From an uncultured Pedobacter sp. (GTDB lineage Bacteria > Bacteroidota > Bacteroidia > Sphingobacteriales > Sphingobacteriaceae), in contig NZ_CAMLHF010000007.1 in assembly GCF_946479715.1 (NCBI RefSeq), positions 1 through 57,559 on the forward strand: a DNA stretch of 57,559 nt. The letters run 5' to 3'. Position numbers and translations under genes: made by a program. The notes under the pieces are model-generated. The model ran no database searches. It was not told where the DNA came from and was given only the letters and a program-made list of their open reading frames with translations. Positions 17,114 through 25,299 of this stretch are shown here, in pieces; position 1 is the first letter of the stretch; every line of letters starts with the position of its first letter.

Positions 17114-18883
17114 TTACATTTGTCTAATAAATTGAAGGTAATTAAAATTAAAATAACCTGTATCTGCCAAAACCTTTATACTTTGTTTTCCTTCCTTGAG
17201 TGGAATATTCTTTATTTCTATTGTTTTAAAAGTTTTCAATCCTCCGGTGCCGGATATCTTGATCTCTTTTGCGATGAAAACTCCATTAGAAGCCAAAGAA
17301 ATCCTTCCTTTCGTGTTATCTGAGGCGACATTTAATTTAATAGTATATATTCCTTTTTTCTCTACATCAACAGTATACTGAAGCCACTCTCCTGATTCAA
17401 TATTATTAACATAGTAAGATTCATATTTGGTACTGTCTTTTGCAATATCCACCCCATCATTTCTATAAATTCTTCCTTTGTTTCCTGCCGTATATTTTCC
17501 GGTAGAGACGTGGTAGTCTGCCGTATCTTTATCAAAATAGGCAACACCGTTTCTGCCCAAATCATAATCAACTGCATTCACAGTAGTGGTTTTTCCAACA
17601 ATATGCTTTTTAAAAGGTTTGGTTTCTGCAGAAAAAGGCTGACGGATCATTGCGTCAATTACATCGTAATGAATAATGGTATTTTCAAGTCTTGCATACG
17701 TAGCAAGTTCCATTAACCCACTATACACATTGCTTTCTTTAGGTTTATTTCCATTTCCATTTATATAACTTACAACATCATTATAGTTCAGGTTAGATTT
17801 TATTTCCATTGGATTGTTAGCTCCTACTTTCTTTAGAGGCCACCATGCCCAACCGATATTATTGGTTTCAAATAAACGAATGGCCTCTGTAAACCAGACA
17901 TTTGAATTCTCTCCTGTTTCACCTAGCCAAATAGGAATATTATACTGATCCCTTGTCTTGATCATATTTTCCGCCGATGCCTGATCATTATAGCTCCAGT
18001 ATTTATGAAAGCTTAGAACCATATTATTGTCCCACTGAGGGAGAATGCCATTGTAATTATTACCCCAGCCATTACCTTCAATTATAATAATGTGTTTTTT
18101 ATCAACCTCTCTTATTGCTTTTGTAATATCAACCATTAATTTCTTTAATGGCTCATTCTTTTTTTCGTTTATCCCATTCTTGTCTTTTGCAAGATCTTCA
18201 AATCCCCAGTTAGGCTCGTTTATGATATCATATCCTCCAACCCAAGGCTCATTGGCATATCGCTCAGCTAATTTCCTCCATAAAGCAATCGTTTTTTCCT
18301 GATTAGCCTGACTATCCCATAGTGACGGTTTTGAGGGATCTCGATCTGAAATATTTAAATCATTCCCCTGTCCGCCAGGGGCTGCATGAAGATCTAAAAT
18401 TAAATACATCTGATTTGCCTTGCACCATGAAAGTAAAGAATCTGTCATCGCAAATCCTTTGTCAAGCCAGGTATTTTGTCCCTTTACAGATTCTTTTTCA
18501 ATAGGTAACGTATAGAGGTTATAATGCATTGGTAACCTGATTGAATTAAAGCCCCATGCTTTCATTGAATCGACATCAATCTTTCTCGTATGATTGGCAA
18601 GCCACAGATCATAAAATTCCTGAGTCTGTTTCTCGCCCATTAACTCTTCAATTCTTTCTCGGATACGATATTGCTGACCTTCATTATTTATTTTTAGCAT
18701 ATATCCTTCCTGGAGCATCCATCCCCCAAGACCAACTCCTCTTAATAAGACATTCTCGCCCTTTTCATTTACAATCTTCTTTCCATCTGCTCTTAAAAAG
18801 CCCTGTGCCAAACCAGACGTGGAATACAAAACAGATACCACTATAAAAGAAAATAGCCTTGTTAATGTTAATTTTTGAAACAT
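17114..18883 (-). CDS. GH5 family glycosidase with C-terminal CBM6-like domain
   Basis: 589 residues with a signal peptide ending near GLAQ. The GH5 barrel (about residues 25-385) contains the acid/base Glu in the NEP motif (YDIINEPNWGFE, near residue 223) and the nucleophile Glu in PIWLGETGEN (near residue 320). Residues about 450-589 form a beta-sandwich resembling CBM6 (YYVNNIESGEWLQYTVDV). GH5 enzymes retain stereochemistry and cut beta-linked glucans, mannans or xylans. With a GH30 next to it, a beta-glucan such as fungal beta-1,3/1,6-glucan is the likely target. It lies 48 bp after the GH30 gene and 14 bp before the cytochrome gene. Confidence 0.91.
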   Translation of the reverse strand: MFQKLTLTRLFSFIVVSVLYSTSGLAQGFLRADGKKIVNEKGENVLLRGVGLGGWMLQEGYMLKINNEGQQYRIRERIEELMGEKQTQEFYDLWLANHTRKIDVDSMKAWGFNSIRLPMHYNLYTLPIEKESVKGQNTWLDKGFAMTDSLLSWCKANQMYLILDLHAAPGGQGNDLNISDRDPSKPSLWDSQANQEKTIALWRKLAERYANEPWVGGYDIINEPNWGFEDLAKDKNGINEKKNEPLKKLMVDITKAIREVDKKHIIIIEGNGWGNNYNGILPQWDNNMVLSFHKYWSYNDQASAENMIKTRDQYNIPIWLGETGENSNVWFTEAIRLFETNNIGWAWWPLKKVGANNPMEIKSNLNYNDVVSYINGNGNKPKESNVYSGLMELATYARLENTIIHYDVIDAMIRQPFSAETKPFKKHIVGKTTTVNAVDYDLGRNGVAYFDKDTADYHVSTGKYTAGNKGRIYRNDGVDIAKDSTKYESYYVNNIESGEWLQYTVDVEKKGIYTIKLNVASDNTKGRISLASNGVFIAKEIKISGTGGLKTFKTIEIKNIPLKEGKQSIKVLADTGYFNFNYLQFIRQM

Positions 18884-18931
18884 AAAAAGAGTATAAGTTA
18901 AAATGTGTGTTAAAGTTATTTCGGGGGTATA

Positions 18932-20335
18932 TTACCAGATATAGGTTGCAGCATCCCCACTGCCAATCGTATCACTCAGTAATTTACCATTAAAGCTAAT
19001 ATTAAACGTCTGCACATTCTTCCCGCTATTAGCAACTATTAGAACTTTTTTTCCATTAGGGGTTTTAAATGCAACATTGTAAAGATCTTTGGGTTCGCTG
19101 GAAGCAATACGCAGAGAACCAGGTCGAACAAATTTAGATGCATGTGCTACCGAATAATAGGCTAGGTTTCTTGTTACTCTATCCTGATCTATTGTTACTG
19201 CACCCTGGCACATCGGACATCCCCCTCTATCTGTAAAAGGTTTATTTTCAGGATCTGCTGCTAAATTCCATTCCAAAACATTTCTGCTCCAGTTTCTGGT
19301 AGCTCCTATAATGAGTCTTCTAATAGGCGATAAAATATTGATTCTATTTTCATTTGGATCCTCAATAACCATTTGTTCCGTAAAATAAATATTCTTGTCA
19401 GGATAAGCATTGTGCACATCAGTCAATGCCTCAATTTCACCACCGTAAAGATGAAAAGCTGACCCATCAATGTATTTCCTGGCATCAGGGTCATTTAGAA
19501 TCGTAATTGGATAATCCGGACGATCTGCATTATGGTCGTAAATAATAATCTTCGTCTTTAAACCCGCTTTCTGGAAAGCGGGCCCAAGATTATTCTTAAT
19601 AAAGATTGCCTGATCAGGTGCAACCATCAACAGACTTGGATTATTGCCAGGATGAAGTGGCTCATTTTGAACAGTAATAGCATCTATATGAATTCCTTCT
19701 TTGCCCATATCCTGAACATACCTGACAAAGTATTTTGCATAAGCTTCATAAAACTCAGGCTTTAACATTCCTCCTCTTGCATCATAAGATGTTTTCATCC
19801 ATAGCGGTGGCGACCATGGCGACCCCATTATTTTGATGTTTGGATTAATAGCCAGTATTTCTTTCATTACCGGAATTACATCTATTCGATCAGGGCCCAA
19901 ATCAAATTTGTTTTGCTCCAAATCTGTTTCTCCCTCAGCTAAATCATTATATGAAAATACTTTCTCATTTAGATCTGAGGCACCTATGGTTAGTCGTATA
20001 TAGCTAACACCAATGTTATTACCATCAGTAGCAAATAATTCCTTCAGCAAAGCAGCCCTTGCGTTAGGGCTCATTTTAATAAGGTGTTGGGCACTTCCTC
20101 CTGTTAATGCGTAACCAAAACCATCTATTGATTGGAAAGACGCTTTCTCATCAACTACAATGGTTGGGTTGTTATTTTTTATGTCAGCAAATTTCAGTGT
20201 TCTTTTCTGTTTTGTAAATAGAACTGATTTATCTGCTTTTGTAAGCCATAGATCCACATCATTTTGAGCATCTGCTGCGAATGAAATAAACGAAATAACC
20301 AGCCCTAGAATTGACCTGAGCGTTTTTGATCTCAT
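18932..20335 (-). CDS. GH30 family beta-glycosidase (likely beta-1,6-glucanase or glucosylceramidase-like)
   Basis: The chosen start at 20335 (MRSKTLRSILGLVISF) gives a clean signal peptide ending AADAQ; the open frame runs 51 bases further upstream, but that extension would bury the signal. The GH30 core includes the SPWSPPLWMKTS motif, the acid/base Glu in TVQNEPLHP (near residue 223) and the nucleophile Glu in IYFTEQM (near residue 318). A C-terminal beta-domain follows. In Bacteroidota loci, GH30 next to SusCD often encodes endo-beta-1,6-glucanase (for example the B. thetaiotaomicron pustulan locus), though glucosylceramidase or beta-xylosidase activity is possible. It is 66 bp downstream of susD. 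Confidence 0.92.
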   Translation of the reverse strand: MRSKTLRSILGLVISFISFAADAQNDVDLWLTKADKSVLFTKQKRTLKFADIKNNNPTIVVDEKASFQSIDGFGYALTGGSAQHLIKMSPNARAALLKELFATDGNNIGVSYIRLTIGASDLNEKVFSYNDLAEGETDLEQNKFDLGPDRIDVIPVMKEILAINPNIKIMGSPWSPPLWMKTSYDARGGMLKPEFYEAYAKYFVRYVQDMGKEGIHIDAITVQNEPLHPGNNPSLLMVAPDQAIFIKNNLGPAFQKAGLKTKIIIYDHNADRPDYPITILNDPDARKYIDGSAFHLYGGEIEALTDVHNAYPDKNIYFTEQMVIEDPNENRINILSPIRRLIIGATRNWSRNVLEWNLAADPENKPFTDRGGCPMCQGAVTIDQDRVTRNLAYYSVAHASKFVRPGSLRIASSEPKDLYNVAFKTPNGKKVLIVANSGKNVQTFNISFNGKLLSDTIGSGDAATYIW

Positions 20336-20401
20336 AATTATTAAGTGATGTATATTAGAAATAAAAATAAGAGGTGGACGAGACATCCACCTCTTAGCGT
20401 A

Positions 20402-21937
20402 TTATTTAGTACCGCCCCACTCTTTACTCTGAACTATCTTTGTATTATTTAGTTCACCATTTGGAATAGGTAGTGTTTCATTTTTTCCGGCTACAAAACC
20501 TTTAAAGGCTAGTTTAGCAGGTGCAAGTCCCCAGCGCACAAGATCAAACCAGCGCTGTCCTTCAGCTGCTAGTTCAATACGTCTTTCTTTCATTATATTA
20601 TCCATGGTCACGTCCACTGGTTTTAATCCAACCCTGGCTCTTACTGCATTTAAAGCAGCATAAGCTCTGCTTCCTGCTCCAACAGCACCTCCACTTTTCA
20701 ATACAGCTTCAGCTTCCATTAAGTAGGTGTCTGCCAAACGTATTTCATAAAGATTGTAAGGGAAGTTAAGTTCAAGCTGTCCGCTATTGGCTTTGGTGGA
20801 TACTCTGCCAGCATATTTTTCAACAAAATAACCAGTATTATCGTTGGCATGTTTATAAGTTACAATACCGGCCTTTTCAAGACTATCTAAATTTGCAACT
20901 GTTGGTTTATTACGAGGATCAAAGTGAATGAGCGCGAAGAATTCTTTAGTAAATGGCATAACACTCCATCCCGAAACATAATCAGGAGCTTTATCAGGAA
21001 TTAGAATATTATAATTCCTTGGCCCCGACATAATCCCGGCTACATTACCCTCTCCACTACCAACATTACCCCAGCCCATATTTGAAGTGCTGTTATAAGA
21101 AATTTCAAGAATGGATTCGGCATTGAATTTATTAGCGAGTTTATACAAGTCCTCAAACTTGCTCATTAGCACATAACCATATTTACTAGGTGTAGTGCCG
21201 GGCGAAGGACCATTTACATCTGCAAACTCAGTAGCAGCATCAGCAAATTTTTCCTGCCAAAGGTATACTTTACCAAGTACAGCATGAGCCGCTCCCTGGG
21301 TTAATCTTCCACCTTCAGTAGTTCTTGGAACCGTTACCGGAAGATTAGGTATAGCTTCTTTTAAATCCAGTTCAATTTGTTTGTAAACATCACCAGGAGG
21401 AACCTGTAAAACATTATACCAGTCACTCGTTTCAACGGGTTTTAAAATAAGGGGTATGTTCTTAAATATCCGAACCAGGTCGAAATAAAAGATAGCTCTT
21501 AAAGCCTTTGCTTCTGCAATATATCTGTTTTTGGTACTGGCATCCATTTGAATCTCCTCTACCTTTTGTAAAAATATATTGGCTCTATAAACGCCTGTAA
21601 AACCTTTTCCCCAAAGATAACTTGGTGCCCCAGATAATGAACTTACGGTATAATTATTCATTGCCTGCAAATCGCCAAGGTCAGATGGAGAATCTCCTCC
21701 CGCATAATGATCGTCAGAACCCGAAGAAAAAATATTTAGTTTGGTTAAATAACCGCCTGACTGGTTTCCAAATTGATCATACACCGAGATCAAACTACTA
21801 AAAGCCTGTTCAGGAGTTTTATAATAATTAGACTCAAGTATTCTTTCTCTGGGATTTACATCCAGATCCTTTTTACATGACCCCATGAATTGTGCTCCAA
21901 TAAAAAGAGCAGCTATATATGTTAATTTATTTTTCAT
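20402..21937 (-). CDS. SusD/RagB family glycan-binding lipoprotein (locus 2)
   Basis: 511 residues. The signal peptide has lipobox MGSC (Cys21) followed by KKDLD, typical of surface-exposed lipoproteins. The SusD/RagB helical fold is supported by the C-terminal block MKERRIELAAEGQRWFDLVRWG (residues split here only by reading: ERRIELA, then EGQRWFDLVRW). It lies 11 bp after its susC and precedes GH30 and GH5. It probably binds beta-glucan oligosaccharides for the TonB-dependent channel. Confidence 0.95.
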   Translation of the reverse strand: MKNKLTYIAALFIGAQFMGSCKKDLDVNPRERILESNYYKTPEQAFSSLISVYDQFGNQSGGYLTKLNIFSSGSDDHYAGGDSPSDLGDLQAMNNYTVSSLSGAPSYLWGKGFTGVYRANIFLQKVEEIQMDASTKNRYIAEAKALRAIFYFDLVRIFKNIPLILKPVETSDWYNVLQVPPGDVYKQIELDLKEAIPNLPVTVPRTTEGGRLTQGAAHAVLGKVYLWQEKFADAATEFADVNGPSPGTTPSKYGYVLMSKFEDLYKLANKFNAESILEISYNSTSNMGWGNVGSGEGNVAGIMSGPRNYNILIPDKAPDYVSGWSVMPFTKEFFALIHFDPRNKPTVANLDSLEKAGIVTYKHANDNTGYFVEKYAGRVSTKANSGQLELNFPYNLYEIRLADTYLMEAEAVLKSGGAVGAGSRAYAALNAVRARVGLKPVDVTMDNIMKERRIELAAEGQRWFDLVRWGLAPAKLAFKGFVAGKNETLPIPNGELNNTKIVQSKEWGGTK

Positions 21938-21948
21938 TTTGATGTTTA

Positions 21949-24900
21949 TTAAAATCCAACATTTAATCCAACCATAAACGAACGTGCCTGTGGATAGATT
22001 CCCTTATCAACTCCAAATACAGTTCCTCCAATTTCAGGATCATACCCTGTGTACTTAGTTATGGTAAAAAGATTTTCGCTCATGACATATACACGTACTT
22101 TTTGTGCACCAATTTTTTGAATTACATTTTTAGGAATGTTGTATCCAAGCTGTAATGTTTTTAACCTGAAATAATCTCCTTTTTCAAGATATCTTCTTGT
22201 GAAATTAGTGTTGTTTTTGTTGTCGTCCTTTTCAACAACTCTTGGTATGGTAGTCGAGGGGTTTGTTGGTGTCCAACGATTTAGGATGTCAGTTTGCCAG
22301 TTAGCGAATGTTACGTCTAAACGACGCAAGCCTTGAAATATCATATTACCACCTGCTCCACTTCCAAACACTACAAAATCAAAATTCTTATAGGCCATAT
22401 TTATTGTTAGGCCATAAGTATATTTTGGAATCGGGCTTCCCAGATACGTTCTATCTGCTGCCTCAATTTGATTATCGCCATTTAAATTGGCAAACTTAAC
22501 ATCTCCGGGTTTTGCATTAGGCTGCAGCTTAGTTCCCCCTGGCCCAACATAACTATCAATTTCCGCTTGATTTTGAAAAATACCAAGTGTTTCGTAACCG
22601 TAGAATTCATTGAAAGAGTGCCCTATTCCTGTTCGGGTAATATTGCCCATACCCTGAAAGCTTTGTGCTTCATCTTCAATAAATAATTTACCTGTGGCAA
22701 GTTTAGTAACTTTGTTTTTTAAGAAGGAAACATTTCCATTTACGCCGAGGTTAAATTCCCCAAATGTTTTACGATATCCAAGTTCAAGTTCCAGTCCCTT
22801 ATTTTCCATATCTCCAATGTTTTGTGCTGGGGCTCCAGCTACACCCAGGTAACTTGGAGGTGTTGGATATTGAAGTACTCCGACTGTTTTCTTTTTATAA
22901 ACATCAAAGGCCACAGTAAAGTTGGTGAATATGGTAGCATCAAAACCTAATGTTGTCTGGCGGGTTTCTTCCCATTTTAAATCCGGATTAGAAGGTGCCG
23001 CCGGGCTCCATCCTATGGAGCTTACATCCGTTGTTCCGAAAGTATAGTTACGCCCACTTGAAACCAGGGCATTGTAGGCAAAATTGGAAATTTGATCGTT
23101 ACCTGTCACACCATAACCTCCACGGATTTTAAAGAAATTTATAACTTCATTTTCCTTCCAGAAATTCTCTTTGGTAGGCACCCATCCTAATGAAAATGAA
23201 GGGAAGTATCCGAACTTATTGTTATCACCAAAACGCGATGAACCATCTCTTCTGATAATACCGGTGAAGAGGTATTTTTCGTCATAATTATAAGATATAC
23301 GGGAGAATAAAGAGTTAACTTTATGAACAGTTCCATCGTTTCCATCTGCAGTTCTGTCTGCAGTAACTGGCTTATAATTTAAATTTGCTTCTTCAAAGTT
23401 ATTTGCAATAATATTGTTGAATGTTACATTTAAAGTTTTGACATTCTCGTCAAGATATATTCCCTGACCAACTATAATATTCGCATTATGTTTTCCAAAT
23501 GTTTTTGAATAACTCAACGTATTTTCAAAATTATAATTCAAAACATTGTTCCAATTGCGTACAAATGAATTTTTAGTTCTGATATTGGATGAGTTTAAAT
23601 AGGCCACCGGATTAAATGCATCATCGCCATAAAATGCGATCTTGGTTCCTAACGTTGATCTAAAAACTAAATCCTTAATAGGCTGTACTTCTGCAAATGC
23701 ATTTCCAATTATGTTATGATCCCAGCCATAATTCCCAAGCCTTGTTTGAATATAAGCAAGAGGATTGATTAATTCCTGGCCAACCCAAGGTGATAATCCA
23801 AATGGATTTCCATTTTTATCTCTTAAAACATTTGGTGTTGTATATGGTGGTTTTGAAATAAGATCCGGATTGGTTTCAATCGCCGGAGTGGTTGGATCTA
23901 AACCAATTGCAGAACTCAAAGGCCCGCCAAATTCATTATTTGTATTACCTAAACTGCTATTTACAGAATGGCTATATCCTAAGTTTTCTCCAACAGTTAA
24001 CCATTTTGCAAGCTTATGGGTAGAATTTAAACGAACATTCGCTCTGTTCCATTTTGAAATCGGACTTGCAACTATACCTTCCTGCTTTATGTATCCGAAA
24101 GATGAATAAAATGTAGATTTCTCTCCACCACCTGCGATACTAAATTCATGGGTTTGTCTCCTGGCATCATTGTTAAATATAATATCCTGCCAATCGGTTC
24201 CCTTGCCTAGTGCGGCGGGATTCGCAAATGGTAAAGTTGCATTAGGATCTGTATTTTTTGCAGCTTCATTTCTAAGTGTAGCATACTCCGATGCATTTAA
24301 CAGATCCAAAGTTTTTGCAGGTGCAGAAGTACCGTAAAATCCATTATAATTAATTTGAAGAAGTCCGGATTTACCTCGCTTAGTTGTTACTATGATGACA
24401 CCATTTGCAGCACGGGCTCCATAAATAGCTTGCGATGCTGCATCTTTTAAAACTTCTATAGATTCAATATCAGATTGATTTAGGTATCCAATACCTCCAT
24501 TATCTACAATCACTCCATCAACCACCCATAGAGGGTTGTTATTACCATCTTTTGCGAAGGTAGTATACCCTCTAATCCGCACGGTAGCTGCACTTCCCGG
24601 CTGCCCGTTGTTTGTTGCTATGGTTACTCCTGAAGTTCTGCCTTGTAAAGCTTGTTCCACCCTATTTATCGGCATGCTTTCCAGGTCCTTAGCTTTTACA
24701 CTTGAAATTGACCCCGTAACGTTGCTCTTTTTCTGCGTTCCATAACCAACTACTACTACCTCTCCCAATGCAGTAACATCCGTCTCTAAGGCGATGTTAA
24801 CAGAGGAGCTATTAGTTACGGTTATTGTTTGCGAAACCATCCCCAATTGGCTGATGATTAGTTTTGATCCTACAGATGGAACCGGGATCTTAAAATTTCC

Positions 24901-25080
24901 GTTGGCGTCTGTGAGTGTTGCTTTTGTGGTGCCTTGTAATGTTACGGTAACTCCTGGCAATGGTTTTCCATCGCTCTTGTCTGTTACCTTACCCGTTGCT
25001 GTTACTTCCTGTGCCAATGAGGCAAATGGAGACATAAGAAGACAGCAAACGAAGAAAATAAGTGTAAGACTTCTTTTCAT
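21949..25080 (-). CDS. SusC/RagA TonB-dependent transporter (locus 2)
   Basis: 1043 residues. After the signal peptide (ending SLAQE) comes a carboxypeptidase-regulatory-like domain (about residues 28-105, GKPLPGVTVTLQGTTKATL). Then follow the SusC-type junction GEVVVVGYGTQKKSNVTG, the plug and a barrel ending SFMVGLNVGF. Unlike the SusC of locus 1 it has no STN domain, so it is not expected to signal through a FecR/sigma pair. Instead the large sensor/LuxR-type regulator is encoded just upstream. The leader carries a -7 promoter element and direct repeats that may be the regulator's binding sites. Confidence 0.96.
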   Translation of the reverse strand: MKRSLTLIFFVCCLLMSPFASLAQEVTATGKVTDKSDGKPLPGVTVTLQGTTKATLTDANGNFKIPVPSVGSKLIISQLGMVSQTITVTNSSSVNIALETDVTALGEVVVVGYGTQKKSNVTGSISSVKAKDLESMPINRVEQALQGRTSGVTIATNNGQPGSAATVRIRGYTTFAKDGNNNPLWVVDGVIVDNGGIGYLNQSDIESIEVLKDAASQAIYGARAANGVIIVTTKRGKSGLLQINYNGFYGTSAPAKTLDLLNASEYATLRNEAAKNTDPNATLPFANPAALGKGTDWQDIIFNNDARRQTHEFSIAGGGEKSTFYSSFGYIKQEGIVASPISKWNRANVRLNSTHKLAKWLTVGENLGYSHSVNSSLGNTNNEFGGPLSSAIGLDPTTPAIETNPDLISKPPYTTPNVLRDKNGNPFGLSPWVGQELINPLAYIQTRLGNYGWDHNIIGNAFAEVQPIKDLVFRSTLGTKIAFYGDDAFNPVAYLNSSNIRTKNSFVRNWNNVLNYNFENTLSYSKTFGKHNANIIVGQGIYLDENVKTLNVTFNNIIANNFEEANLNYKPVTADRTADGNDGTVHKVNSLFSRISYNYDEKYLFTGIIRRDGSSRFGDNNKFGYFPSFSLGWVPTKENFWKENEVINFFKIRGGYGVTGNDQISNFAYNALVSSGRNYTFGTTDVSSIGWSPAAPSNPDLKWEETRQTTLGFDATIFTNFTVAFDVYKKKTVGVLQYPTPPSYLGVAGAPAQNIGDMENKGLELELGYRKTFGEFNLGVNGNVSFLKNKVTKLATGKLFIEDEAQSFQGMGNITRTGIGHSFNEFYGYETLGIFQNQAEIDSYVGPGGTKLQPNAKPGDVKFANLNGDNQIEAADRTYLGSPIPKYTYGLTINMAYKNFDFVVFGSGAGGNMIFQGLRRLDVTFANWQTDILNRWTPTNPSTTIPRVVEKDDNKNNTNFTRRYLEKGDYFRLKTLQLGYNIPKNVIQKIGAQKVRVYVMSENLFTITKYTGYDPEIGGTVFGVDKGIYPQARSFMVGLNVGF

Positions 25081-25145
25081 ACAATAAGATTTAGTTTAGT
25101 TTATAATTGGTTAATTTGGCTTCCACCTGGCGGTTTTGGCTAATT

Positions 25146-25153
25146 CAAATCTA
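25146..25153 (-). promoter_or_regulatory. -7 promoter element of the locus 2 susC operon
   Basis: The minus strand reads TAGATTTG, a perfect TAnnTTTG, about 65 bp before the susC start at 25080. The expected -33 position (25174-25177) reads TATT on the minus strand, so it lacks a good TTTG. A weak -33 with direct repeats immediately upstream fits an activator-dependent promoter. Confidence 0.6.
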
Positions 25154-25183
25154 TACCTGGAAATGGTTTTTATAATATTTCCA

Positions 25184-25258
25184 TACCACTACACTACCCC
25201 TACAAAAAGAAATTCAAAGGCATTATTACAACACAAGCACCACTACATCACCACTACA
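25184..25258 (-). promoter_or_regulatory. Direct repeats, candidate activator site before the locus 2 susC
   Basis: CACCACTACA occurs on the plus strand at 25238-25247 and again at 25249-25258, an 11-bp period or about one helical turn. A third copy, TACCACTACA, lies at 25184-25193, just upstream of where the -33 element should be. On the transcribed strand the unit is TGTAGTGGTG. The spacing and position suit a dimeric or tandemly bound activator, most simply the LuxR-type regulator encoded next door. Confidence 0.55.
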
Positions 25259-25299
25259 GCGAGAAACTAAACTACTGATTTACAATACCATTACCTTAA

